A DNA stretch of 64,000 bases from Pedobacter sp. SL55 (GCF_026625705.1 NZ_CP113059.1:2108001-2172000); one strand, 5' to 3'; counted from the stretch's first letter, positions 24,662 to 33,901 are shown. The notes: generated from the sequence alone by a model not told the origin. A program made the numbers and translations.

Positions 24662-25393
24662 TTATTTCTCCCGAAACTGATCATAAGCTAGCGCTTCAAA
24701 ATTTGCTTTTTTGCCGTCGCCTTTTCTGTAGATTTTTGCTTTTCTGTTGCCTTTTTTTTCCAAAACAGAAATGGTTAGGTTATTACCATCAACTTTGTTT
24801 TGATAAACTAATGTATCTTTTTTAGCTTGCTGAAACATTGCCAGACCATTTTCTAATTGTGGTATTTGGTGCTCACAAATAGCTTTTAATTTGTATTGCG
24901 CAAAGTTTTCTCCAATCCAGTTTAACTCTAGTGTTAATTCATCTGGGTATGCGCCAATAAAATAAGCCGCATCTCTAGGACTAAAAACTGTAATGGTTAT
25001 TACACCATTCTTAATTTTTTGTTCAGTTTCAACGTAATACAATCCAGTTTCATTTTCAATCCAGCCAACAATGTCAGCTTCTTTACCATTAGCTGCTACA
25101 TTTATGCGGTGCCATGTTTTTTTAAGGATGCCTGTTGCAAAATGCACTTGCGTATGGTGGTCAATCAATTTTACAGTATCACCAGAACTTCCTTCCCAAA
25201 AAATTTCTTGTTTATCGCCATATAAATCTTCTACATCCATACTCCAAAGGCCAATGGCCATGAAACTTACAAAGGCTAAAAAAAGTAACATGGCAACTCC
25301 AATAAGCCATTTGGCTTTTCGGCTTTTGCTGCGCACAAAAAACAAAATTAGCAGGGGTAGTGGTAACACGAAGAAGAGAAAAAATAGTATCAT
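24662..25393 (-). CDS. membrane-anchored exported protein of unknown function
   Basis: 243 residues. Two N-terminal hydrophobic segments (about 2-20 and 30-52) are followed by an exported domain of about 185 residues containing ATGILKKTWHRINVAANGKE and ENGLAMFQQAKKDTLVYQNK. No family recognised. It starts 12 bp after the stop of gene 25405-26202. Confidence 0.72.
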   Translation of the reverse strand: MILFFLFFVLPLPLLILFFVRSKSRKAKWLIGVAMLLFLAFVSFMAIGLWSMDVEDLYGDKQEIFWEGSSGDTVKLIDHHTQVHFATGILKKTWHRINVAANGKEADIVGWIENETGLYYVETEQKIKNGVITITVFSPRDAAYFIGAYPDELTLELNWIGENFAQYKLKAICEHQIPQLENGLAMFQQAKKDTLVYQNKVDGNNLTISVLEKKGNRKAKIYRKGDGKKANFEALAYDQFREK

Positions 25394-25404
25394 TTTATTT
25401 AATG

Positions 25405-26202
25405 TTATTGCTCTACCACAATTGTATCTGCAGTTTCTTCGGGTTCGTCACCTTCTTCTGTCTCTTGCGCATTTTTGATGTCATCTTCGGTATACTGGTA
25501 ATACTCATCAAAAGTTTTGGTTTGCTTGTTATAAATGAGCACGTACTTTGAGTTTTTGGTTTGTTTGATGATGCCATCATTGGGTGCTGGAACTAACTTC
25601 ATTTCGTTTAGATAAATTAAAGCTCCTTTTTTAAAACTTTTGATGGTAGGCAGCTCGTTGCTTAGTTTTTTCCAGTACAAGATGTTACCATTTTGTGGGA
25701 TGATAAAAATGGCACTGCTCTCGAAATCGGAGTTTTCTAATACAAAAGCCATCTCGCGGTCGCCCTGACCAGTAAAATCTCCGTAAGCGATTACACGGTA
25801 GGCACGATCTTTAATTTTGGTGAAGAAATAAATATCATCTCCTTCTTTGCCATTTAGATAACCATTGTCTAAAAAAATCTTAACAATTCCCCTTTTAAAG
25901 GGTGTAGGTATATCATCGTACTGTGGGATAGGAAATGTTGCATTTTTCCAGTTGGCATAATCTTCGGGGCTGGCCCAGCCATCAACATGTACACTGTCTG
26001 CTGGGTAAGCCTCAGTATCGGCAACGTCGTAATAAGCTTGTCGAGCTTTATACTCGCCATAAAGGTAAGCGAAGGTACAAGCTCCAATTACAAGGGTAAC
26101 GATAACAATTGTCCAAATTATTTTTTTTCGTTTGTTGGGTTTTGCCGGTTTTTCTATTTCTGGATGATTTTGGTTTAAACCGTTGTTTTGTTGTTCTTGC
26201 AT
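25405..26202 (-). CDS. single-pass membrane protein with exported FG-GAP-like domain
   Basis: 265 residues. A cytosolic basic tail (KPAKPNKRKKI) precedes one membrane segment at about 29-50, so the rest is periplasmic. The segment AYGDFTGQGDREMAFVLEN resembles the FG-GAP/VCBS Asp loop, as in the lipoprotein at 21807-22546. The C-terminal 30 residues are acidic (ETEEGDEPEETADT). The function is unknown. Confidence 0.75.
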   Translation of the reverse strand: MQEQQNNGLNQNHPEIEKPAKPNKRKKIIWTIVIVTLVIGACTFAYLYGEYKARQAYYDVADTEAYPADSVHVDGWASPEDYANWKNATFPIPQYDDIPTPFKRGIVKIFLDNGYLNGKEGDDIYFFTKIKDRAYRVIAYGDFTGQGDREMAFVLENSDFESSAIFIIPQNGNILYWKKLSNELPTIKSFKKGALIYLNEMKLVPAPNDGIIKQTKNSKYVLIYNKQTKTFDEYYQYTEDDIKNAQETEEGDEPEETADTIVVEQ

Positions 26203-26232
26203 AGTTATCTGTTGTAGTATTTTAAAATGAAT

Positions 26233-26667
26233 TTAAGTTTTAAGGGTTGAGGTTTTACACAATTTATAACCCAACCAAATGCAAACTATTAAAGTGGGTA
26301 AGCCGCCGAATGTGAGAAAGATTAATAACAGAGAAATGATAGTTTGAACATTATCTGAAATATGCCAGTCTGGAAGAAATTGCATAGCTAAAACACCAGC
26401 GATAATGCCAACAAAAAGCAAAGCAAAGATGATGGCTATGCCGTGCCAAACTTTAAAATTAAAAGTTGGCTTAAAAGAATTTCCAATGAACTTACCTGAG
26501 AAAAACATGGTAAAAAAGCCTACAAAAAGGGGAAACCACAACACTTTAAAAAAATCTACAGTTTCTGTTACAGAAAAAAACAGGGCATAAAAGACTGAAC
26601 CCAAAAGAATGGTGCCGATAATTTGTATAAAAACTGCTTTGTTAATGGTTTTGGAGATGTGGTTCAT
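26233..26667 (-). CDS. four-helix membrane protein
   Basis: 144 residues with hydrophobic segments at about 11-31, 37-56, 73-95 and 108-134. Short termini. No family recognised. Located between the FG-GAP-like membrane protein and the SUKH gene, probably in one operon with them (gaps of 30 and 24 bp). Confidence 0.72.
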   Translation of the reverse strand: MNHISKTINKAVFIQIIGTILLGSVFYALFFSVTETVDFFKVLWFPLFVGFFTMFFSGKFIGNSFKPTFNFKVWHGIAIIFALLFVGIIAGVLAMQFLPDWHISDNVQTIISLLLIFLTFGGLPTLIVCIWLGYKLCKTSTLKT

Positions 26668-26691
26668 GTGACTTAATTAAATTTCAATGGT

Positions 26692-27042
26692 TTAGTTGCC
26701 TTCAATTTCTTTCAAAAAGACACTAATATCTGGTGCCTCGATTTTCATCTCAAGAGACCCTAAAGCGCCCAAATCATTTGAGTAAATAGTTTCTGTACCT
26801 GTTTTAATGAAATATCCTAAATCTCCATCTTGCGCAATCATCAAGTAATTAGGCTCATAAATTTTTGCTTCGTAGGTCTCGTTTCGCTCAAGCAAAAGAT
26901 CGCAAGCATAAAACGAAATTGCCGAGTTTTGCATTTCATAGGTTTGCAGATGGTTTATCTGCTTTAAAAAGCTTATATAAAGTACAGGAATTTTAATTTT
27001 AGTTGCGGCTTGCAGTTTTTCTATTTTGCTGGTAAAGCTCAT
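26692..27042 (-). CDS. SMI1/KNR4 (SUKH) family protein
   Basis: 116 residues, a short but complete-looking SUKH-type domain. Visible hallmarks are the N-terminal helix pair (KIEKLQAATKIKIPVLYISF), the central ACDLLLERNETYEAKIYEPN, then LMIAQDGDLGYFIKTGTETI, the usual 'G.D..G..F' region. No signal peptide, so cytosolic. In polymorphic-toxin systems SUKH proteins are the commonest immunity proteins, but no toxin gene is seen here; an orphan immunity or regulatory role is an inference. Confidence 0.83.
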   Translation of the reverse strand: MSFTSKIEKLQAATKIKIPVLYISFLKQINHLQTYEMQNSAISFYACDLLLERNETYEAKIYEPNYLMIAQDGDLGYFIKTGTETIYSNDLGALGSLEMKIEAPDISVFLKEIEGN

Positions 27043-27132
27043 ATTTTAATCGTGTATGTTTTTAATCATTTGTTTATTACCAATAAAAGGATGTTTTCGG
27101 CATAGGTTAGTATTGCGTTATAGCTTAAATTT

Positions 27133-28869
27133 TTAAATCCTTTTTGCTGATGGCATAATACTCAAAAAATATTGAGTAGCATCTTCTACATAATTATTAG
27201 CCAATACTTTTAGCGTTTTAACATCAATTTTACCAATCACATTTCCTCTAAAAAGGAGATAGGTACCATCAGTAATAAATTCGGTATTTTCTACCTCTTT
27301 AAGTTTACTAAAAGCAATGTTTGGAATTTCTAGGTTAAAGGTTTTTATGGTTTGTCGTATAGAAAAAGCCCTTGTGTTGTAATTTTGTGCAATGGTAACC
27401 TCGTTTACGGTTTTATCTGTTTTTATGCTTTTGTACCAAATATCTATACCATCGGTAAAATACATTCCAAATACTTTTAGCTTACTAAAATTGATGGTTT
27501 TATCGGTTAATTTTAACTTAGGGTCGTTATAGTTAAGATATCGAAAATCTTCATGACCAAACAAAGTGCCTTTGTAAGTGTAGTAAAATTCGTTAAGCCA
27601 TTTAAATGAACTTAATTTGGCTTTGTTTACCTTGGTTAAACTATTGCGATAGATCACATAATAATCCTTGTCGTCTTTCAATAAATCATTATGAAAAAAA
27701 TATTGTTTGTCAAATTGCTTTTCAATGATTTTCTCTAAAGCATCGGGCAAAATACCTGCATATTGTAAATTGGCGATGTTAATTTTTGGGTCTACTGAAA
27801 TTATATCCTCTTCTTTAAACATTAGTTTATCAGCATAAACTAAAATATCTCTACTTAATACTTTTGTTTTGGTATAATTAACACGTAAAGCTTTGGGGTC
27901 GTTTAAACCTTCATCAAATTCATTAAAATCTAAAATTGAATTGGCTGAAACACCGATTGCATTAAAACTACTTCCATTCATAAAATAGAGGCAACTATTG
28001 TAAACGTAGAAGTTGCTGTTGGGTATAAAATGATAGTTTTGTAGTTTGTAATTCATTAAGCCTCTGTAGCCTCTATAAAAATTTTTTTCCCCCACAAATA
28101 CAGTCAGCCCCTCATCTCCACCTCTCGTTCCGTATTTTACTTTTTTAAAGTAATGTTGGTTTACAATTTGTTCATTTTCAATTTTATCTATTTTGTTATC
28201 AGCTGTTTGATATAAATTTTTGTGGTCTTGGTATAACCTCCAATCAATTTGTTTTAAAGAAGGTGCATCAAAATTTGGCTCTTTAATGTATTCCATTCCT
28301 TGGCCATCAAACAAAAAAAGACTATCATTTTTTTGATAAACCACCTCGCCAAGTGGCTTGTAATCAATGTATTTATCAACTTTGTTTAGGCCAGGCCTTA
28401 AAAGTACAGTGCTATTGGCACTTACAATACGAATGTTTCTGTAATAATTATCAATGAATATCTTCTGATTATTTGGCTGAACATTTAAAGGCTCACCCAT
28501 CAAATAATAAGTGTTTTTATCCTTCGCGAAAGCGTAATCGGAATTAATAATTTCGAAGCTATGGTAATCAATACCCTTAATTTCATCGTAATATAACCTA
28601 CCATAACCCGAGCTAGACATTGGATGAACGAATTTTTTTACATAAGCTATCTTTTTTAGCTTCGGATAAAAAGCATAACCGCTCACTAAAAATTGAGGTT
28701 CTTGCAAACTGCTATCCAACAGTGGCCCATTATCCATAAATGGCGCTGGGTTAATTTTTATTTGTAAACTTTCTGGTGGTGTTAATTTTGTTGGAATGGT
28801 ATCTTGGGCGTTACAGTTTTCCATGGCAAAAATGATTAAAAGTGAAGTGACTATTCTTATTGATTTCAT
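27133..28869 (-). CDS. DKNYY-like secreted protein
   Basis: 578 residues, with a signal peptide to about residue 21 (IFAMENCNAQ; the Cys could be a lipidation site but the motif is poor). Repeated segments such as YAFAKDKNTYYLMGEPLNVQ and LLKDDKDYYVIYRNSLTKVN are of the DKNYY type seen also at 11360-12988. No C-terminal anchor visible. Its stop region overlaps nothing, but its start overlaps the end of 28866-29411 as ATGA. Confidence 0.78.
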   Translation of the reverse strand: MKSIRIVTSLLIIFAMENCNAQDTIPTKLTPPESLQIKINPAPFMDNGPLLDSSLQEPQFLVSGYAFYPKLKKIAYVKKFVHPMSSSGYGRLYYDEIKGIDYHSFEIINSDYAFAKDKNTYYLMGEPLNVQPNNQKIFIDNYYRNIRIVSANSTVLLRPGLNKVDKYIDYKPLGEVVYQKNDSLFLFDGQGMEYIKEPNFDAPSLKQIDWRLYQDHKNLYQTADNKIDKIENEQIVNQHYFKKVKYGTRGGDEGLTVFVGEKNFYRGYRGLMNYKLQNYHFIPNSNFYVYNSCLYFMNGSSFNAIGVSANSILDFNEFDEGLNDPKALRVNYTKTKVLSRDILVYADKLMFKEEDIISVDPKINIANLQYAGILPDALEKIIEKQFDKQYFFHNDLLKDDKDYYVIYRNSLTKVNKAKLSSFKWLNEFYYTYKGTLFGHEDFRYLNYNDPKLKLTDKTINFSKLKVFGMYFTDGIDIWYKSIKTDKTVNEVTIAQNYNTRAFSIRQTIKTFNLEIPNIAFSKLKEVENTEFITDGTYLLFRGNVIGKIDVKTLKVLANNYVEDATQYFLSIMPSAKRI

Positions 28870-29411
28870 TTTCTAGGTGGTAATTGATAGTTCAACAGTC
28901 CTTCTTTTTTTAGTAACCAGCCCGAGCCTGCAGGCTTTCCATTTACGTTTTGGTAGCTACTACCTCCGCATTGGCAAGGACCAACCGGACCAAACATACC
29001 ATAGTTGTAATAAGCTATGTAACTAAAGCCCGAAAGCAAGTAAGTTCTATCCTTAATTACCACAATGATCCAATCCTTCACATCCCATATCTTAAAAGGA
29101 ATGGTAAGCATTTGGGTTTCCAGATCATTTTCGGCCGTAAAATTGATGGTGGTATCTCTGATAATTAGTTGATCCCGTTTAAGGTAAAATTTAATCGTCT
29201 TTAGTTCTTTAGGCATAAAACCATCAACCTTTAGCTCAAAATTACCAACTACAGTCCTTATCGTATCGCAAACTTCTTTTTGATAACGAATGGCCTCTTT
29301 CTTTTTGCTGTAGCGGTTCCATTCAATGCTTCCCCAAATCAATGCAATGATTAGCACTATAATGGCCATAAATACCAAAGTAGCAATGCCCAATATTTTT
29401 AAAACCTTCAT
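28866..29411 (-). CDS. membrane-anchored exported protein
   Basis: 181 residues with one N-terminal membrane segment (about 5-27, VLKILGIATLVFMAIIVLIIAL). The exported part carries two conserved-looking spots: GMFGPVGPCQCGGSSYQN, with a CxC motif, and PPRK at the end. No family recognised. The gene couples to the DKNYY gene by ATGA and lies five bases downstream of the TonB-like gene, forming the operon 30166-27133. Confidence 0.74.
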   Translation of the reverse strand: MKVLKILGIATLVFMAIIVLIIALIWGSIEWNRYSKKKEAIRYQKEVCDTIRTVVGNFELKVDGFMPKELKTIKFYLKRDQLIIRDTTINFTAENDLETQMLTIPFKIWDVKDWIIVVIKDRTYLLSGFSYIAYYNYGMFGPVGPCQCGGSSYQNVNGKPAGSGWLLKKEGLLNYQLPPRK

Positions 29412-29416
29412 CGTTG

Positions 29417-30166
29417 TTAATGCAGCCTAAAACTAATTGGCATGGCAAATTGCGATCTTACAGGCTGTCCTTTAAGTAGTGCAGGTTTCCATTTTGGCAT
29501 TCTTTTAAATATCCTCATTACTTCTTCGTCAAAGCCGTAACCCAGCTTTTTCTCTAACTGTATATTGGTTACAGTGCCATCTTTTTCAACCACAAATTTT
29601 ACCTTGGCTGTGGCTTCAATCTCGTTTTCTTGTGCCTCATCTGGGTACATCAAATTATTGGCAATAAACTCTCTGGCTTTGTTGATCCCGCCCGGAAATT
29701 CAGCAGGAACATCTACCTTATCTGGGTGGCCTGTGTTATCGTATCTTGGTACTGGACCAACAGGTGCAGGCAATGGTGGTGCAACAAAGTTTGATATACC
29801 TGTTTTAAGCGAAAGCAGACCCTTTTCATTTTGTGTATATAACCTTAATATGGAGGGTTTGCTTTTTTCTTTTACATAGAAAAATATTTGATGATCATTG
29901 GTTTCAAAACTGCCACTTTTAAGCGTATCGCCAGTGCTTCTGTTTACTACGTGTTTTATTTCTTTGCCAATTCGTTGGGTTTTGCCCAATCGGTATAAAT
30001 TATAAAAAGCCGTATCGTTTTGCGCTTTTGCGCTGCCATTGCTCAACACAATAAAGTAATTGGTTTTACCCAAGGCAAAGGCGAAATCTGGCGTGGTGCC
30101 TTGTGCGTGGCAAAAACCGCACAGCCAAAGGCATAAAATGGTGGTGGTAATTAGTTTGTTTTTCAT
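29417..30166 (-). CDS. secreted protein with TonB C-terminal domain
   Basis: 249 residues. The signal peptide (to about residue 21, GFCHAQ) is cleavable, unlike classical TonB with its N-terminal anchor. A spacer with proline (FVAPPLPAPVGPVPRY) precedes a complete TonB C-terminal domain (about 155-249): PAEFPGGINKAREFIANNLM, then the YP and AKVKFVVEKDGTVTNIQL strand, and MPKWKPALLKGQPVRSQFAM. Such anchorless TonB_C proteins are common in Bacteroidota and may bind outer-membrane transporters without energising them. It is the first gene of its operon. Confidence 0.88.
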   Translation of the reverse strand: MKNKLITTTILCLWLCGFCHAQGTTPDFAFALGKTNYFIVLSNGSAKAQNDTAFYNLYRLGKTQRIGKEIKHVVNRSTGDTLKSGSFETNDHQIFFYVKEKSKPSILRLYTQNEKGLLSLKTGISNFVAPPLPAPVGPVPRYDNTGHPDKVDVPAEFPGGINKAREFIANNLMYPDEAQENEIEATAKVKFVVEKDGTVTNIQLEKKLGYGFDEEVMRIFKRMPKWKPALLKGQPVRSQFAMPISFRLH

Positions 30167-30537
30167 GTATATTTTTGGTAAATGTTTGTTAGTATTTCAT
30201 TGGTTTTGCAGCCCTGCCATCCGCTTTACTTCGCTGCGCTCGTGCTCGCTGCTGTCAGGTTTAATTAACCTAGGTTCGGTGCGTTTGGCAGCAAAACCCG
30301 GCAAAGCGCTTAATGCTTTACAAATTTCCTGCGTTCAATTTTTTAGTTTCTTGTGTTTTTGTGTCCCCGCCAACGTGTTTAAATCTTTAACAGTCATATT
30401 TAAAAAGGTTAACTTCTCAACTTTAGTTATCTCTACCTAGAACGTTGGCGATGACGCCAAGGTGAGAGAAAAAGCATAAAAGATCTTTCGGCCGGGCTGA
30501 AGATGACGGAGAAAAGCCCGCACCTAAAACACGATAT
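30167..30537. repeat. 371-bp intergenic region with a diverged hairpin repeat
   Basis: No gene seen. Contains GTCCCCGCCAACGT (30361-30374) and, facing it, AACGTTGGCGATGACGCC (30440-30457), a spread-out version of the hairpin at 56226-56279. A GC-rich stretch CGCTGCGCTCGTGCTCGCTG (30231-30250) is part of another dispersed repeat. Likely promoter region of gene 30166 on its left side, though no clear element was recognised. Confidence 0.55.
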
Positions 30538-31173
30538 CTATTTCTTAACTAGAAATTTCTCTTGTTCTACTTTTTCAAATTCTTTTTTGTCCTCATCCCA
30601 TAAATAAGCTTTGTAGTAAACCTTTTTATCTTCTAAATTTTCTTTACAAACGGCAGCAATAAACAAACGGCTCATCCAATTGTACGATGCTCTATCTTCA
30701 GCAAAAAAGCATGAGTTTTCTTCACCTAAGGGCAAATCATAAATCTTGCCGTCTCTTACATCAACCATAAAGCCCATTAAGCAACTTGCACCACAACCAA
30801 AAATCGATGTAACATAATAACCAGCAAAATCAACTTCGTTGATAGAGTAAGCCTGTATAATTCTAGTTCTAAAAGTTTTGGCTTCTGGGTAGCTGTCCCA
30901 ATCTAAATTGGCTCTTCCCTCAATTTTTTCAGCTTCAACTTTGTATCGCTCAAAATTGATACTATCGCTGTAGTTTATGCTAGCTTCTTCGGTAGGGGCT
31001 TGCTCTAAAACAGGAGGGGTAGTTTCAATAGTAACTCCATCTGCTTTAGCTAAATTTGTAGTATCTGTACTGGCAGCTTCCACAGCTTGCTCATCGTTGT
31101 TTTGCGTTGTATCATGGCAAGCATAGCACAATGTAATTAAGCCAACCAGTAACACTATTTTTAAATTTTTCAT
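30538..31173 (-). CDS. lipoprotein of unknown function
   Basis: 211 residues with lipobox LCYACHDTT (Cys about 19). A low-complexity linker rich in Ala, Thr and Glu (25-65) precedes a folded part with GYYVTSIFGCGASCLMGFMV and a later SCFFAEDRASYNWMSRLFIA. The paired cysteines in FGCGASC are conserved in similar proteins I have seen, but I cannot name the family. Located two bases after the end of 31176-32336, so co-transcribed with it. Confidence 0.75.
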   Translation of the reverse strand: MKNLKIVLLVGLITLCYACHDTTQNNDEQAVEAASTDTTNLAKADGVTIETTPPVLEQAPTEEASINYSDSINFERYKVEAEKIEGRANLDWDSYPEAKTFRTRIIQAYSINEVDFAGYYVTSIFGCGASCLMGFMVDVRDGKIYDLPLGEENSCFFAEDRASYNWMSRLFIAAVCKENLEDKKVYYKAYLWDEDKKEFEKVEQEKFLVKK

Positions 31174-31175
31174 AT

Positions 31176-32336
31176 TTATAAAACGTTTAGTGCTAATGCT
31201 GTTAAATAAGCCTTTGGCAAATAAATATCTCCAGTTGTAGGGTTATAATAAAAAACGCTGTCTTCCTTCCCCTCAGTTTTAATCGTAATTTCATGTCCAC
31301 GTTCGTACAAACGCACCTTTACATTTGCGTTAGCTTCGAAAATGCGCTTGCTAATTTCTTCTGTTTCTTGCAAAGCGAAAATGGTATTGCCGTTCTGTAA
31401 AGTTTTAAGATAAAAGAAAGGCTTAAATGGTTTTTTAACCTCAGGTTCTTTTTCCGAATTCCTTGCTCTTCCCATACTTGGAGAAGCCATCATTGGCGGA
31501 GCACTAACCATACCGTGTTGTTCACTTGCCATGGTACTGAGTTTAACTTTTAACAGTTTTTCAGCATAATCAAACAACTTCTCTTCATCGGGCTTTGCCA
31601 AAACAAAAGCTTTTATCAAAACCATTTTAGCATTGTATAACCTGTGGTTGTTGCCTTCACTTAGTATAATATAATCGAATACAATGCTGCTTTGTTTAAT
31701 AGGTAACGACAAAGTGATGGTCTCCACCTTTACAATGCCATCTTCTTTCTTTTCTTCTGGCCTTTTGTAAAGCGGTAGGTATTTATCAAAACCTTTATCT
31801 ACAACAGTTTTTAAGTTCTCATCATTGGTTAACACTACAAAATGCTTTCTCATTTTCCTAATTTTAGGAGGTAAAAACTTGCCGTTTTTATCTTTACCAC
31901 CTGCTACATAAGGGTCTTGCGCATGGTAGTTGGCAATAATGTATTTCCCGGCAGGATAAAAATCATCGTAATCTCTGCTAAATGGAATAATTTTATCAGT
32001 TTCTTCACTTAGCAAAAAAGTCTTACTCTTGCTGGTTACCACAGAATAAGGCACGTTTTTTATTTGTACCTTACCTTGATAAACACTTTCATAAACTTGC
32101 TTTGCGCCAGTTTTGGTGTTAAAAATAATATCAGGTTTATCGCTAAAATCTTGCAGATAAATATTGCTTTTGGCAGCGATAAGCGTTGCGTATTTGTACG
32201 TTGGCGTTATTGCTTCATTACCCAAAGTATCGGTAATGCCGTATTTGCCGTTAACGCTAAAAGGGTAATACTTTTGCTGTGCAAATGTGACGTTGGCTGT
32301 AGCAAAAAGTAGTAGTGTAAAAATTGTTTTTTTCAT
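31176..32336 (-). CDS. secreted protein with N-terminal WG-like repeat
   Basis: 386 residues; signal peptide to about residue 20 (ANVTFAQQ). Directly after it is a WG-like unit, YYPFSVNGKYGITDTLGNEA followed by ITPTYKYA. The rest is unrecognised, with a basic patch (KNGKFLPPKIRKMRKH) and a Met/Pro-rich linker (MVSAPPMMASPSMGR). The C-terminal 60 residues read like a beta domain (VRLYERGHEITIKTEGKEDS). Function unknown. Confidence 0.77.
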   Translation of the reverse strand: MKKTIFTLLLFATANVTFAQQKYYPFSVNGKYGITDTLGNEAITPTYKYATLIAAKSNIYLQDFSDKPDIIFNTKTGAKQVYESVYQGKVQIKNVPYSVVTSKSKTFLLSEETDKIIPFSRDYDDFYPAGKYIIANYHAQDPYVAGGKDKNGKFLPPKIRKMRKHFVVLTNDENLKTVVDKGFDKYLPLYKRPEEKKEDGIVKVETITLSLPIKQSSIVFDYIILSEGNNHRLYNAKMVLIKAFVLAKPDEEKLFDYAEKLLKVKLSTMASEQHGMVSAPPMMASPSMGRARNSEKEPEVKKPFKPFFYLKTLQNGNTIFALQETEEISKRIFEANANVKVRLYERGHEITIKTEGKEDSVFYYNPTTGDIYLPKAYLTALALNVL

Positions 32337-32357
32337 AGTGATGTTTAAATTAAGAGG

Positions 32358-33020
32358 TTAGTTGTAATAATCTAATAGCAAACGAGCATTTTCTGGCACT
32401 ATGGCTACCATGGCAAATTTGTCTTGCTCGTCTATTAAATTTTGCTTTAACGCTGTAGATGTACCAACAAAAGATACCTGCTTACACCATACTTTAACCT
32501 GCTCGGTAAATGTTAGGGGCAAGGTTTTTGCAAATTCATTAGGTTTTAGAAAATCTGGACGAAAGAAATTTGCTACTTCCTTATTTGCTGCACTTTGAGG
32601 ATTTGAAATGGCTATTAGAATTTTTTCCGCTATGCGTTCTATAAAAGCTTCATCGTGTCTATGTTCTTCGGCGGTATAAATGCAGATATAAGTTAAGGCA
32701 TTATCGTTACCTACAATTTTCTTGGCTACACAAGTGGGTGCAACAGTGGTTTGGCTCATTAGTTTTTTCTTTGTGGCTGTAGAAATTACTTTTACCAGCA
32801 CAAAACAAACAATACTTACCACCGATAGCGCAATAATTGTTGGCATACCAATGGTTTCGGTGAGGTTGCTAAAAATAGCCATTGCCACAAACATTAAAAG
32901 TGCTATACCTACAAATAAAGGCAAATAAACTATTCTGTTTTTCCCAAAAGATGAAACACCAACGTACTTTTTAATGATGTTTTGGTCGGTTTCTAGGGTT
33001 TTTAATTTTTCGATGTTCGT
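32358..33020 (-). CDS. two-helix membrane protein, probable non-ATG start
   Basis: The frame is open well beyond the TTG at 32924. Upstream it reads NIEKLKTLETDQNIIKKYVG then VSSFGKNRIVYLPLFVG, clearly coding, yet there is no ATG anywhere between the stop of the upstream gene (33047) and 32924. The most sensible start is the ACG at 33018-33020 (ACG-AAC-ATC), either a real ACG start or an ATG altered by one base; this gives about 220 residues. Two membrane segments follow (about 43-63 and 71-90), then a cytosolic domain of about 130 residues with YICIYTAEEHRHDEAFIERI. Family not recognised. Confidence 0.65.
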   Translation of the reverse strand, partial: TNIEKLKTLETDQNIIKKYVGVSSFGKNRIVYLPLFVGIALLMFVAMAIFSNLTETIGMPTIIALSVVSIVCFVLVKVISTATKKKLMSQTTVAPTCVAKKIVGNDNALTYICIYTAEEHRHDEAFIERIAEKILIAISNPQSAANKEVANFFRPDFLKPNEFAKTLPLTFTEQVKVWCKQVSFVGTSTALKQNLIDEQDKFAMVAIVPENARLLLDYYN

Positions 33021-33046
33021 TTTATTTAATTTTAATAGATGTAATT

Positions 33047-33865
33047 TTAATAGCCACTTACCAATAAATTTCTGGATGCCTTTAAACTACATTTTTGAAA
33101 TTTGGTGTAGGCCATGGCTGCCTTGCTGCGTATTTGTTCTGCAGTGCCACCAACAACGTAACTGCTCAAAGCATCATGCAAAATGTAAGCTTCGGGAGCC
33201 ATTAGCCCGGTGGTCCATACTATTGGGTTTGCCTTTGCCGCGGTTAAATGTGGTGCAAAATATTTCTTGCTAATGCAGGCTAGAATAATTGCATCGCGTT
33301 GTTTGCCATCGGCGTTAGCGAAATTTTCGTTCAGCTGAAAATCCATCAAACCATCGTGCCCAATGTAGGCCACCATTTTTGCATTGCCGTTGATACCAAT
33401 GGTTGTTGCTCCTACTTTAATGGTGTCTTTTAGCTGACCAGCGGCACTGAACAAAAAATCTGTAGTTGTTTTTTTAATGTATTGGCCATCATAAGCATCG
33501 GCAACTAAATAATAATTTTGGCTGATGTGTTTAAACACCAAACGCTCCATCCTGATTTTATCAAGCTTTTGGGTTTTTACCAATTTCCATTCCTTGCTTT
33601 TTTTGAAATAAGTTTTTACACCATAAGCACAACCCCAATATAGATTGTTTGCAGGGTCTTGTCCGTTGCCAATGGCTTTTGGTACTGGTACTATGCCTTG
33701 ATATTTATTATCGCAAAGTGCTACAAAAACATGGATGGTTTTGGTTGATGCATCAAAGTTTAACACATTCTTCATTTGGCCTTTTATCGTTTTTAAGGGC
33801 TTTGGTTTAGCATCGCAACTGGTAGCCAAGGCGATGATGAAGACGCAGATTTTAAATATTTTCAT
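33047..33865 (-). CDS. caspase-like (clan CD) lipoprotein of unknown function
   Basis: 272 residues with lipobox LATSCDAK (Cys17). The mature protein has the arrangement of clan CD cysteine peptidases: a hydrophobic strand ending in His (MVAYIGHDGLMDF, His170) and a second ending in Cys (DAIILACISKKYF, Cys197), the usual HG and AC dyad, here HDG. Another conserved block is VFVALCDNKYQGIVPVPKAI (46-65) and YWGCAYGVKTYF. I recall homologous hypothetical proteins with these blocks but no assigned function. Peptidase activity is inferred from the motif alone. Confidence 0.75.
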   Translation of the reverse strand: MKIFKICVFIIALATSCDAKPKPLKTIKGQMKNVLNFDASTKTIHVFVALCDNKYQGIVPVPKAIGNGQDPANNLYWGCAYGVKTYFKKSKEWKLVKTQKLDKIRMERLVFKHISQNYYLVADAYDGQYIKKTTTDFLFSAAGQLKDTIKVGATTIGINGNAKMVAYIGHDGLMDFQLNENFANADGKQRDAIILACISKKYFAPHLTAAKANPIVWTTGLMAPEAYILHDALSSYVVGGTAEQIRSKAAMAYTKFQKCSLKASRNLLVSGY

Positions 33866-33901
33866 AGGTGATTAGAATTGGTTTTTGGGAGAAAATTAAA
33901 C

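Noticed and set aside
24436..24825. Plus-strand ORF of 129 codons
   Set aside because: Antisense to two good minus-strand genes and the repeat between them; composition fits the complement of those genes.
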